From positions 1 through 64,000 of the forward strand of contig CANPVS010000003.1 in NCBI GenBank assembly GCA_947581795.1: DNA of 64,000 nt, read 5' to 3'. Both the position numbers and the translations under genes were made by a program. The notes below the pieces were generated by a model. It ran no database searches, had not been told where the DNA came from, and saw only the letters and a list, made by a program, of their open reading frames with translations. This document shows, piece by piece, positions 42,844 to 51,121 of this stretch. This DNA comes from an uncultured Oscillospiraceae bacterium. Lineage in GTDB: Bacteria > Bacillota > Clostridia > Oscillospirales > Oscillospiraceae. Position 1 is the stretch's first letter; the number at the start of each line of letters is the position of its first letter.

Positions 42844-44427
42844 ATGAAAAAATATCGGCTTTTGTCCCTCCTGCTCGCTATATCGCTGTTCGTGCTGATG
42901 CTGCCCGTCCACGCCCTGGCCCTGGATGAGCCCACGACGAACGCGCAGTCCGTTGTGCTCATCGACGCGGACACCGGCGACATCCTGTACCAGAAGAACG
43001 GGGACATGGCCATGTTCCCCGGCGGCCTCACCATGCTCATGACGGCGCTTCTGGCGGCCGAGGCCATCGACGCCAACACCCTGACCCTGTCCGAGGAGGT
43101 CACCGCCTCGGAGAACTTCCGCTATAACCTGAACGCGGACAGCATCACCGCGGACCCAGCCATCGTGCCCGGCGAGCACCTGTCCGTGATCGAGCTTCTG
43201 TACTGCTCCCTTTTGAAGTCCGCGGCGGACGCCTGCAACATCCTGGCCGAGCGGGTGGGCGGGTCCATCGACGCCTTCGTGGAGTCCATGAACCGCCGGG
43301 CCCAGGAGCTGGGCTGCACCAACACCCACTTTGCCAACACCAACGGCCAGCCCGTGGCCGACGGCCAGGTCCACCAGACCACGGCCCACGACCTGGCCCT
43401 CATCTGCCGCCAGCTGGTGACGAAGCCAGCCGTGCTGGACGTGAGCCGGGCCGCCAGCTATACCATCGGCGCTACGGAGGTGGCCGGAAGCCGCACCGTG
43501 ACCAACGCCAACTACCTGCTGGACCCCAGCAGCGAGTTCTACTATGAGAACGCCTACGGTCTGAAGACCGGCTATTCCGCCGCCCTGGGCAGCTGCCTGG
43601 TGGCCGCGGCGGACTACAACGAGGTGAACGTGGTGGCCGTGATACTGGGCGCCCAGAACGGCGACCAGTTCCGGGACGCCATCAACCTGTTCGACTGGGC
43701 CTTCAATAACTACAGCTACCGGGAGATCCTGAACCCCTACGACACCCTGGACACCGTGGAGGTGGAGATGGGCTCGCCCGCCACTCTGGGCGTCCGGGCG
43801 GAAAACACCATCTCCCTGCTCCTGCCCAACGACCAGGAGCTGGGCCAGGTGGAATACGCCATCCAGTACAACCATGAGCAGTCGGGCACGACCCTGGAGG
43901 CGCCCATCAGCGCCGGGACGTACCTGGGCACCGTGACGGTCTACGTGGATGGGACGGACCACGGCTCCTCCCGCCTGGTGGCGGCCACCACATCGGATAT
44001 ATCCCGGGTGGACTACCTGCGCACCCAGCTCAAGAGTATGGTCCAGGCCCCGGCTGTGCGCCAGATCGTGTCCATCCTGGTCATCATCTTCGGCATCTAT
44101 CTGCTGCTGATGCTCATCTATTTCATCCAGCGGCTACACCATCTGCACACCCTGCGCCGCGCCCGCAAGGAGCGGGCGGTGTCCAGGGCCCGGCAGGAGG
44201 CCCAGTGGCTGGAGGTGCCCCGGGAGGGCGACGAGCCCGCCGGGTACTTCGGCGAGCCCCGTGACCGCTACGACGAGCCGGAAGAGGACTATGAGGACGA
44301 GGGCGGCGACGGCGCTTACAGCGGCCGCCATTCCGGCGGGGGCAGGCGGTACGAGTCCGACGAGGGGCTGGATTTTGATGAGGACCCCGCTCCGTCTGAC
44401 GACGACCCGGACGACTACCGGGGCTGA
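42844..44427 (+). CDS. DacF/PBP5-like protein with degenerate catalytic motifs
   Basis: This 527-residue protein has the S11 D-Ala-D-Ala carboxypeptidase layout: signal peptide, VVLIDADTGDILYQKN, peptidase domain to about 270, a beta domain (about 305-390), a membrane helix (407-428) and an acidic tail of about 100 residues. The catalytic motifs are altered: SxxK is G61-L-T-M64, SxN is S126-A-A128, only K241-T-G remains. Ser nucleophile, general base Lys and Asn are all lost, so it should not act as a carboxypeptidase or bind penicillin covalently. A scaffold or regulatory role is inferred. Start follows CCGGAGAATGAC. Confidence 0.9.
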   Translation: MKKYRLLSLLLAISLFVLMLPVHALALDEPTTNAQSVVLIDADTGDILYQKNGDMAMFPGGLTMLMTALLAAEAIDANTLTLSEEVTASENFRYNLNADSITADPAIVPGEHLSVIELLYCSLLKSAADACNILAERVGGSIDAFVESMNRRAQELGCTNTHFANTNGQPVADGQVHQTTAHDLALICRQLVTKPAVLDVSRAASYTIGATEVAGSRTVTNANYLLDPSSEFYYENAYGLKTGYSAALGSCLVAAADYNEVNVVAVILGAQNGDQFRDAINLFDWAFNNYSYREILNPYDTLDTVEVEMGSPATLGVRAENTISLLLPNDQELGQVEYAIQYNHEQSGTTLEAPISAGTYLGTVTVYVDGTDHGSSRLVAATTSDISRVDYLRTQLKSMVQAPAVRQIVSILVIIFGIYLLLMLIYFIQRLHHLHTLRRARKERAVSRARQEAQWLEVPREGDEPAGYFGEPRDRYDEPEEDYEDEGGDGAYSGRHSGGGRRYESDEGLDFDEDPAPSDDDPDDYRG

Positions 44428-44459
44428 GCCCTTTTGGTGACCTGACGCAGGACCAATAC

Positions 44460-44486
44460 GCCCCCGCCGGAAAGCGGGGGCTTTTC
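44460..44486 (+). terminator. terminator of the DacF-like gene
   Basis: GCCCCCGC (44460-44467) pairs with GCGGGGGC (44474-44481), followed by TTTTCC. It ends 15 bases before the amylase start, so the amylase transcript may start by read-through or have an unseen promoter. Confidence 0.85.
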
Positions 44487-44501
44487 CTTGGAGGAGACCA
44501 T

Positions 44502-46154
44502 TTGAATATTCTGTTTGACTGCGAAGATATCCGGGACAAAGACCCCTTCGGTCCCGTGAAGACTGGGCAGGAATGCCGCATACGGCTGCGCGTCCCGGCG
44601 GGGTGCGGCGCTTACCGGGCGGTCCTCACCGCCGAGGGGCTGGAGGACACCCCCCTGGAAAAGGGAGAGGCCGAAGGGCCCTACGACGTATTCCGCGGGA
44701 CGCTGCGGGTCCAGACGACGGGGCTGTATTTCTATAAATTCCACATCTGGGACAGGAACGGGGACTACGACCTGTTCCGGGCCGGGGACGGCACCAACAT
44801 GGGCGCGGGGGACCTGTGGCAGCTCTCCGTGCTGCCCGCGGACTACGACCCGCCGGAGAGCTATCGGGGCACGGTGTACTACCAGATCTTCCCCGACCGC
44901 TTTTACAAGAGCGGAGACTGCGACCTCGCGGGAAAGCTCCGGCCCTATACGGTCCGGGAATTCGCCACCTTCATGCCCCGGGCCCGGAACGCCACCGACT
45001 TCGCCGGGGGCAACCTGCGGGGCATCATGGAAAAGCTGGACTACATCGCGGGCCTGGGCGTGAAGGTCATCTACCTCAATCCCATCGTGAAGGCCTGGTC
45101 CAACCACCGCTACGACGCGGCGGACTACATGCAGGTGGACCCTATGCTGGGTACCGTGGAGGACTTTACCGCCCTGTGCGAGGCCGCCCATGAAAAGGGC
45201 CTGCGGGTCATACTGGACGGGGTGTTCTCCCACACGGGCAGCCATAGCGTCTATTTTGATGCTACCGGCGAGTTCGGTGGGGGAGCGGTGTCGGCCGGAC
45301 CCGCCTCAAAGTACTATAAGTGGTACGATTTTCAGGAATTTCCCCGGAAATATACGGCTTGGTGGGGCGTGGAGGTAATGCCCTGCGTCAACGAGCTGGA
45401 CCCGGACTACATGGAGTACATCCTGGGCGAAGACGGGGTGGTGGCCACCTGGCTGCGCCGGGGAGCGGACGGGTTCCGCCTGGACGTGGCGGACGAGATC
45501 CCGGACGAATTCCTGGCCGCGCTGCGGGCGCGGGTGAAGGCGGTGGACCCCAATGACGTGGTCATCGGCGAGGTCTGGGAGGACGCCTCCAACAAGATCA
45601 GCTACTCTGTCCGGCGGCGGTATTTCACCGGCGCGGAGCTGGACGGGGTCATCAACTACCCCTTCCGCACGGCCATTTTGAATTTCGCCTCCGGCCGGGA
45701 CGACGGGGCGTCTCTCGCGAAAACGGTGCGCCAGATCGCCGAGCACTATCCCGCCGCCGCCCTGGACTGCACCATGGCGGTGCTGGGCACCCATGACACC
45801 GAGCGGGTGGGCACGTTGCTGCCCGGGCGGACCGCCCGGCGGACCGCGGCGTTTCTGCAGTTCGCCCTGCCCGGGTCCCCGGTCATATACTACGGGGACG
45901 AGGCGGGCCTCACCGGCGGCAAGGACCCCATGAACCGGCTGCCCTATCCCTGGGGCCGGGAGGACAAAGAGCTCATGGCGCTGTACAGGAACCTGGCGGG
46001 GCTCAAAAACGCCCATCCCGCCCTCCGGACCGGGGACATCCGCTTTGAGAAGGCCGGGGACGGGGTGGTCCAGTTCACCCGCCGCTGTCCGGCCGAGACG
46101 GTCCGGTGCCGGGTGGACCGGGCGGACGGATCCTACTCCGTGGAGACGATATAA
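44502..46154 (+). CDS. GH13 alpha-amylase-family glycosidase
   Basis: This 550-residue cytoplasmic (no signal peptide) enzyme belongs to the neopullulanase/cyclomaltodextrinase-like GH13 group. It has an N-terminal beta domain, YYQIFPDRFYKS, the four GH13 regions: ILDGVFSHTG, DGFRLDVADE (nucleophile Asp), VIGEVWED (acid/base Glu) and LGTHDTERV (third Asp). It would hydrolyse maltodextrins and fits with the glycogen phosphorylase encoded elsewhere in the window. The start is TTG at 44502, 8 bases after GGAGGAGA; no ATG fits. Confidence 0.92.
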   Translation: MNILFDCEDIRDKDPFGPVKTGQECRIRLRVPAGCGAYRAVLTAEGLEDTPLEKGEAEGPYDVFRGTLRVQTTGLYFYKFHIWDRNGDYDLFRAGDGTNMGAGDLWQLSVLPADYDPPESYRGTVYYQIFPDRFYKSGDCDLAGKLRPYTVREFATFMPRARNATDFAGGNLRGIMEKLDYIAGLGVKVIYLNPIVKAWSNHRYDAADYMQVDPMLGTVEDFTALCEAAHEKGLRVILDGVFSHTGSHSVYFDATGEFGGGAVSAGPASKYYKWYDFQEFPRKYTAWWGVEVMPCVNELDPDYMEYILGEDGVVATWLRRGADGFRLDVADEIPDEFLAALRARVKAVDPNDVVIGEVWEDASNKISYSVRRRYFTGAELDGVINYPFRTAILNFASGRDDGASLAKTVRQIAEHYPAAALDCTMAVLGTHDTERVGTLLPGRTARRTAAFLQFALPGSPVIYYGDEAGLTGGKDPMNRLPYPWGREDKELMALYRNLAGLKNAHPALRTGDIRFEKAGDGVVQFTRRCPAETVRCRVDRADGSYSVETI

Positions 46155-46160
46155 AAAGGA

Positions 46161-46196
46161 ATAAAAAAGGAGCGCACTGCGAAAAGCAGTGCGCTC
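46161..46196 (-). terminator. terminator of the pseudokinase gene
   Basis: Eleven-base arms GAGCGCACTGC and GCAGTGCGCTC with a 5-base loop; leftward it is followed by CTTTTTTATTCC. It lies between convergent genes. Confidence 0.88.
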
Positions 46197-46211
46197 TGAG
46201 CTTGTGGTCCC

Positions 46212-48620
46212 TTACGAGCCCGTAACGTAGCCCAGCTTTCCGGCATAGGCGCTGTCGGCGGGGTCGAAGGTGGAGGAGGACAAGCTGACAAACTTCCAGG
46301 AGCCGTCCTGCCTGGCCAGCATGACCAGATCGTCGCCGGCCTTGGGGTTACCGGCGGCCCAATGGCTGTCGCCGGTGTAGAGGACCGTGCCGTCGGACCA
46401 GCGCCAGCAGTCGAAGGCGCTGTCGTACTCCACGCCCAGCCAGGCGTATTCCACGCCGCTGCCGCCGTTATCCAGCTGCCGCGCCACGGCCTCGAAGTCG
46501 TCGTCGGAGCGGATGACGGTGAGGCCGCCCTGGCTCTGGGCCTGGGCCTTGGCGTCGGCGTAGGTCAGGTCGCCGCCGGTGACGGTGTACCGGGGCGCGG
46601 GCTGCGCCGTCTGCTGAGGCTGCGCGGTGGCAGAGGGAGTGGGGTTCGTGGTGGAAAGATAGGTGTTGGACACGAAGCCGGTGGTGCCCTTGAAGGTCAC
46701 CCGGCTCCAGTCGCCGGAGGTGCCGGTGCGCTTCAGCTCATAGCCGGTGTTGGCGGAGCCGATGATGGGGTAGCTGGTGCCCGGACCGGAGCGGACGTTC
46801 ACGCCCATACCGGTGATGTACACCGTGTCGTCCGCGGGGGAGACGGTGTAGGTGGGCGCGGGGGTCGTGGTGGAGCCGCCGCCGGAGCCGGTGTTGCCGC
46901 CCCAGGACGTGCCGCCGCCGGAGCCGGAGCCGCCGCCCCAGGATGTGCCGCCGCCGGAACCGGTACCACTGGTACCTGTGCCAAAGCCCGTGCCGGTGTT
47001 ACCGGAGCCAGTGCCGGAGCCAGTCCCGCCGACAGTGCCTGTACCGGAGCCTGTGCCCGTACTGCCGCCGGGCGTTGTACCCGTGCTGCCGCCGGGCGTT
47101 GTACCCGTGCTGCCGCCTGTGCCCGCGTTGCCGCCGGGGGTCACACCGGTATTGCCGCCGGTCTGCCCGCCGCTGCCGGCCTCGCCAGCCAGGGCGCCCG
47201 CGGTGACCGCGCCGCCGATGGTGCCGGGGGCGGGGGTAACGATGATGACGCCGTCGTCACCGGGGACAACGCCGTTCTCGCCGGGCGTAGCGCCGGGCTC
47301 GGCCGTGCCGTCCGGGGTCGTCTCGGGCTCATCGGTGGGCTTGGCCGTGCCGGTGGGCTCGGGGGTGATCACCAGGGGGGAGGGGGACGTCTCCATGGAC
47401 GCCTGCTCGGCGCTGTCCGGGGTGAACAGGGGCGAGGGCTCGCTGTGGCCTGGGGTCCTGCTGCCGTAGACCATGTAGCCCACGCTGCCCAGCAGCACCG
47501 CCGCCGCGACGCCGCACAGGATGGGCACCGCCTTGGACTTTTTCTTCTTGGCCGGGGCCACGGTGGGGGCCTTCCGGTCGGGGGATTTCTCAAAGTCCTT
47601 GCGGACCTTATACTCCTTTTTCGCTGCGGTACCGGCTGCCGCCGCGGCGCTGGCGGTACCGGCTGCTGCCGCAGCCGCGGCCTTGCCGTCCGCGCCGTCC
47701 GCGCCGTCCGCGGGGGCCTCTTTCACGAAGTCCTGGCTGCCCTCGGTCTGGGCGGGAATAGCCTCTTCAGCGGAGGCCTTGCTGTCTTCAGGCTGGTTGT
47801 CCCCGGCATTGCCATCGGCCGTATTGCCGCCCTCGGCAGATGCGCCCTCAGCGGCCTTATCCGCCTCGCCGGCAGCCGCGGTCACGGCCGCAGCGGCGGC
47901 GGCCGCCGCCAGGACCGCGTCCGCCTCCCGGAGCATCTCCTCAGTCGTCTCCTCGGGCTCGGGGGGCGCTTCCGGCACGGCAGGCGTCTCCGCGGGGACC
48001 TCGGGAGCCGCCCCGGCGGGCTGTTCCTCCGGGACGGCCGCCGCTGCCGCGGCGTCTTTGTCCCTGTCGGGGCCCAAGGCCTCGTCCGTCCAGTGCAGGG
48101 CGAAGAGCATCTCCTTGGCGGTGATATACCGGTCCTCCGGCTTGTAGGCCAGGGCCTTCTCCAGGACTTTCTTCAGGTCCTCGCTGACGCCCTCGGGGGC
48201 GGGGATGGCCTCGCCCTTCATCCGCCTGCGCAGGGCGGAGGCCCGGTCCTGGTTGGACAGGTCGTCCTTGGCGGGCTGGAAGGGCAGGAAGCCCTTGCTG
48301 CACCCGGCGTATATCATAAGACCGACGGAAAACACATCCGCGGCGGCGGAGGCGGCCCCATCCCAGAAGAACTCCGGGGCCAGGTATTCCACCTGGTTGG
48401 CGGGCCGCTGGGCCGCGGGCGTGGACACGGGCATACCGAGGACAGCTTTGCCGTCCCCGTCCAAGGTCACGTTCCCCGGCCAGACGCCGCCGTGGAACCC
48501 CTCCGGGTCCCCCGGCAGCTGCTCGCACAGCTCCATAGCCGCCTTTACCGCCTGCTCCGGCGTGGTCTGGCAGAGATAGCCCGCCAGGGAGGCCGCCGGA
48601 TTCATTTCCGTATCTGTCAT
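46212..48620 (-). CDS. pseudokinase - membrane helix - SH3b - C-type-lectin-like protein
   Basis: This 802-residue protein begins with a kinase C-lobe only (about 20-180). YLAPEFFWDGAASAAADVFSVG (79-100) is a clear activation-segment/APE region, but the catalytic loop reads HGGVWPGN (43-50) instead of HRDxKPxN, DFG is absent, and there is no N-lobe with the Gly loop or Lys. After an Ala/Glu-rich cytoplasmic stretch comes a helix (365-386), then an extracellular Pro/Gly/Thr linker (390-590) with 24-base tandem repeats, an SH3b domain (598-656; GVNVRSGPGTSYPIIG) and a C-terminal C-type-lectin-like domain (677-802; YAWLGVEYD, CWRWSDG). It cannot phosphorylate; cell-wall or glycan sensing is inference. 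Confidence 0.85.
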   Translation of the reverse strand: MTDTEMNPAASLAGYLCQTTPEQAVKAAMELCEQLPGDPEGFHGGVWPGNVTLDGDGKAVLGMPVSTPAAQRPANQVEYLAPEFFWDGAASAAADVFSVGLMIYAGCSKGFLPFQPAKDDLSNQDRASALRRRMKGEAIPAPEGVSEDLKKVLEKALAYKPEDRYITAKEMLFALHWTDEALGPDRDKDAAAAAAVPEEQPAGAAPEVPAETPAVPEAPPEPEETTEEMLREADAVLAAAAAAAAVTAAAGEADKAAEGASAEGGNTADGNAGDNQPEDSKASAEEAIPAQTEGSQDFVKEAPADGADGADGKAAAAAAAGTASAAAAAGTAAKKEYKVRKDFEKSPDRKAPTVAPAKKKKSKAVPILCGVAAAVLLGSVGYMVYGSRTPGHSEPSPLFTPDSAEQASMETSPSPLVITPEPTGTAKPTDEPETTPDGTAEPGATPGENGVVPGDDGVIIVTPAPGTIGGAVTAGALAGEAGSGGQTGGNTGVTPGGNAGTGGSTGTTPGGSTGTTPGGSTGTGSGTGTVGGTGSGTGSGNTGTGFGTGTSGTGSGGGTSWGGGSGSGGGTSWGGNTGSGGGSTTTPAPTYTVSPADDTVYITGMGVNVRSGPGTSYPIIGSANTGYELKRTGTSGDWSRVTFKGTTGFVSNTYLSTTNPTPSATAQPQQTAQPAPRYTVTGGDLTYADAKAQAQSQGGLTVIRSDDDFEAVARQLDNGGSGVEYAWLGVEYDSAFDCWRWSDGTVLYTGDSHWAAGNPKAGDDLVMLARQDGSWKFVSLSSSTFDPADSAYAGKLGYVTGS
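47055..47116 (-). repeat. 24-base coding tandem repeats in the linker
   Basis: Units CCCGTGCTGCCGCCGGGCG-TTGTA repeat about 2.6 times with one base difference (unit starts at 47055, 47079 and 47103), encoding GTTPGGST repeats. Slipped-strand length change in the linker is possible. Confidence 0.8.
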
Positions 48621-48673
48621 CGACAGTCACCTTTGCTCCCAGAAAAGTTACAATTTGGTTACGATATGAAACA

Positions 48674-48702
48674 AACTTAACACAAATATTGCAAAATGTC
48701 AA
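48674..48702 (-). promoter_or_regulatory. possible promoter of the pseudokinase gene
   Basis: Leftward TTGACA (48702-48697), 17 bases, TAAGTT (48679-48674) with an extended TGT. The -35 is perfect, the -10 poor. The surrounding 60 bases are unusually AT-rich. Confidence 0.55.
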
Positions 48703-48741
48703 CATATAAATAAAAAAAGAATGTATTTGACTCTACCAAAA

Positions 48742-48965
48742 GCCTCCCTCTGACGAGGGAGGTGGCTCGGCGCCCCGGGGTCCCCGCGCGAGCCCAGCGC
48801 AAGCGGGTCGCGCGGGGAGAGGAGGAGCCGCGGGCCATTCGAGCTTTGCCGCTTGCGGCAAAGAGAGACCTGGCACCGCGTACTCCGACGACGAGACGGA
48901 GGGAGAGACAGACGTTTTCTCTCCCCCAGTCGGCTGCGCCGACAGCCCCCTCGTCAGAGGGGGCC
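48742..48965 (-). repeat. long multi-hairpin intergenic repeat, copy 2
   Basis: On the plus strand it starts GCCTCCCTCTGACGAGGG and ends CCCCCTCGTCAGAGGGGGCC, so both ends match the five short copies in reverse orientation. Between them lies the GC-rich module also found in copy 1 (CGAGCCCAGCGCAAGCGGGT, GCTTTGCCGCTTGCGGCAAA). It fills most of the 419-base gap between the pseudokinase gene and cysS; the rest is the promoter and the cysS terminator. Confidence 0.87.
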
Positions 48966-48979
48966 GAGAAGGAATGCGT

Positions 48980-49014
48980 ATAATAAAGGGCCTGCCGCAA
49001 AACGCAGCAAGCCC
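48980..49014 (-). terminator. terminator of cysS
   Basis: GGGCTTGC and GCAGGCCC arms (one G-T pair) around CGCAAAACGC-like loop sequence; leftward followed by TTTATTAT. Confidence 0.75.
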
Positions 49015-49039
49015 AATATATACATTTTCAACGTTTCTT

Positions 49040-50440
49040 TTACGCTCTATGCCATTTGACGCCTTGCGGGGTGTCCTCCAGGATGATCCCGGCGGCCTTC
49101 AGCTCGTCCCGGATGCGGTCCGCCTCGGCCCAGTTTTTGGCCTTGCGGGCCGCCTGGCGGGCGGCGATCTTCTCCTCGACCTCCCGGTCCAGGTCCTCCG
49201 CCTGACCGAAGGGGATGCCCAGCACGTCGCACAGCTCCAGGAAGATATCCCGGCAGGCCTTGGCCAGGGCCTTGGTTGGGTCGGCGGCGGGGCTCACGGC
49301 GGCGTTCACGTCCCGGACCAGCTCGAAGATGACGGACACGGCGTCGGCGGTATTGAAGTCGTCGTCCATGACCTCGATGAACCGCTGGCGGTACTTGTCC
49401 AGGCCCTTCACGAAGGCGGCGTCCTCCGGGGACAGGTCCCCGTCCCGGCCGTTTTCGGCGAAGAAGTCCAGGTTGCCCTTGGCGGTGCGGAGCCTGTCCA
49501 GGGCGGCCTGGGCCTGCTCCAGCACGTCGGTGGAGTAGTTCAGGGGGGAGCGGTAGTGGCTCATGAGCATGAACATGCGGATGCAGTCGTAGCCGTACAC
49601 CCCGGCGGCCTCCCGGACGGTGAAGAAGTTGCCCAGGGATTTGCTCATCTTCCTGTTGTCCACGTTGATGAAGCCGTTGTGCAGCCAGTAGTGGACGAAG
49701 GGGACGCCGTTGGCGGCCTCGGACTGGGCGATCTCGTTCTCATGGTGGGGGAAGACCAGGTCCTTGCCGCCGGTGTGGATGTCGATGGTGTGGCCCAGAT
49801 ACCGGTTGGACATGGCGGAGCACTCGATGTGCCAGCCGGGCCGGCCCATGCCCCAGGGGGACTCCCAGGCGGGCTCGCCGGGCTTGGCGGCCTTCCACAG
49901 GGCGAAGTCCATGGGGTTCTCTTTCACGTCGTTGACCTCCACCCGGGCGCCGGACATCAAGTCGTCCAGGTTCTGGTGGCTCAGCTTGCCGTAGCCTCTG
50001 AACCTGGCGGTGCGGTAGTACACGTCCCCGTTCACCTCGTAGGCGTAGCCCTTGTCGATGAGGGTCTGAACCAGCTCGATGATCTGGGGGATGTTCTCGG
50101 TGGCCTTGGGGTGGACGGTGGCCTCCCGGACGCCCAGGGCCTTCACATCCTTCCAGTACTCGGCGATGTACTTCTCCGCGATGTCCGCGGAGGAGACGCC
50201 CTCCTCGTTGGCCTTTTTGATGATCTTGTCGTCCACGTCGGTGAAGTTCTGCACGAAGGTCACCTCGTAGCCCCGGTACTCCAGGTACCGGCGCAGCACG
50301 TCGAACATGATGATGGGCCGGGCGTTGCCCACGTGGATGTAGTTGTACACCGTGGGGCCGCAGCTGTACATGGTGACCTTGCCCTCGGTGATGGGGACAA
50401 AATCCTCTTTCTGCATGGTCAAGTCGTTATAAAAACGCAT
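49040..50440 (-). CDS. cysS: cysteinyl-tRNA synthetase
   Basis: This charges tRNA-Cys. The 466-residue class I synthetase has the zinc ligand in YSCGPTVYN, the HIGH motif as HVGNARP (about 37-43), KMSKSLGNF (KMSKS motif, about 265) and the C-terminal anticodon-binding domain. It lies 3 bases after cysE, so the two form one unit; cysE-cysS pairing is common in Firmicutes because both belong to the cysteine pool. Confidence 0.96.
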   Translation of the reverse strand: MRFYNDLTMQKEDFVPITEGKVTMYSCGPTVYNYIHVGNARPIIMFDVLRRYLEYRGYEVTFVQNFTDVDDKIIKKANEEGVSSADIAEKYIAEYWKDVKALGVREATVHPKATENIPQIIELVQTLIDKGYAYEVNGDVYYRTARFRGYGKLSHQNLDDLMSGARVEVNDVKENPMDFALWKAAKPGEPAWESPWGMGRPGWHIECSAMSNRYLGHTIDIHTGGKDLVFPHHENEIAQSEAANGVPFVHYWLHNGFINVDNRKMSKSLGNFFTVREAAGVYGYDCIRMFMLMSHYRSPLNYSTDVLEQAQAALDRLRTAKGNLDFFAENGRDGDLSPEDAAFVKGLDKYRQRFIEVMDDDFNTADAVSVIFELVRDVNAAVSPAADPTKALAKACRDIFLELCDVLGIPFGQAEDLDREVEEKIAARQAARKAKNWAEADRIRDELKAAGIILEDTPQGVKWHRA

Positions 50441-50443
50441 GGG

Positions 50444-51091
50444 TCAGTTCTCCTTCTCCTTTGCGGCAACTTTCTGTTCCAGTTCGATAACGCGGCCGCG
50501 CAAGGCGCAAAGCTCCTGGGCCACCGGGTCGGACACGCTGATCTGGTCCACCCGGGAGGCGAAGTCGGTCTTCTCCCCGGCGATGCGGGCGATGTGGGCG
50601 GGCACGCCCACGGCGGTGGAGTTGGGGGGCACCTCGCTGAGCACCACGGCGTTGGAGGCGATGCGGCTGTTGTCCCCTACCTTGAACGGGCCCAGCACCT
50701 TGGCGCCGGAGCCGATCAGGACGTTGTTGCCGATGGTGGGGTGGCGCTTGCCGTGGTCCTTGCCCGTGCCGCCCAGGGTGACGCACTGGTAGAGAAGCAC
50801 GTCGTCCCCGATCTCGGCGGTCTCGCCGATGACCACGCCCATACCGTGGTCTATCACCAGCCGGCGGCCGATGGTTGCTCCGGGGTGGATCTCGATGCCG
50901 GTCTTTCTGCGGGTGCGCTGGGAGATGGCCCGGCCCAGGAATTTCAGGTTGTGGGTCCAGCACCAGTGGGCCCGGCGGTGGCGCATCACGGCCCGCACGC
51001 CGGGGTACAGCAAATATACCTCCAGGGCGCTGCGGGCCGCCGGGTCCCGGGCCTGGTAGGCTTTTATGGTCTCTCGAAGATAATCAAACAT
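50444..51091 (-). CDS. cysE: serine O-acetyltransferase
   Basis: This makes O-acetylserine, the acceptor for sulfide in cysteine synthesis. The 215-residue protein has the left-handed beta-helix with [32 protein letters not shown] and [27 protein letters not shown], including the catalytic His and Asp of the HGMGVVIGE region. The N-terminal helical domain is the short clostridial form. The last 30 residues form a helix. No T-box or other riboswitch is visible upstream. Confidence 0.94.
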   Translation of the reverse strand: MFDYLRETIKAYQARDPAARSALEVYLLYPGVRAVMRHRRAHWCWTHNLKFLGRAISQRTRRKTGIEIHPGATIGRRLVIDHGMGVVIGETAEIGDDVLLYQCVTLGGTGKDHGKRHPTIGNNVLIGSGAKVLGPFKVGDNSRIASNAVVLSEVPPNSTAVGVPAHIARIAGEKTDFASRVDQISVSDPVAQELCALRGRVIELEQKVAAKEKEN

Positions 51092-51121
51092 ACAGGAAAC
51101 GGTCCCTTGAAATATTGTCGT

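Noticed and set aside
46362..48680. 772-codon plus-strand frame opposite the pseudokinase gene
   Set aside because: It consists of Arg/Gly/Ala stretches opposite the Gly/Thr linker; the minus-strand frame has real domains and a promoter.
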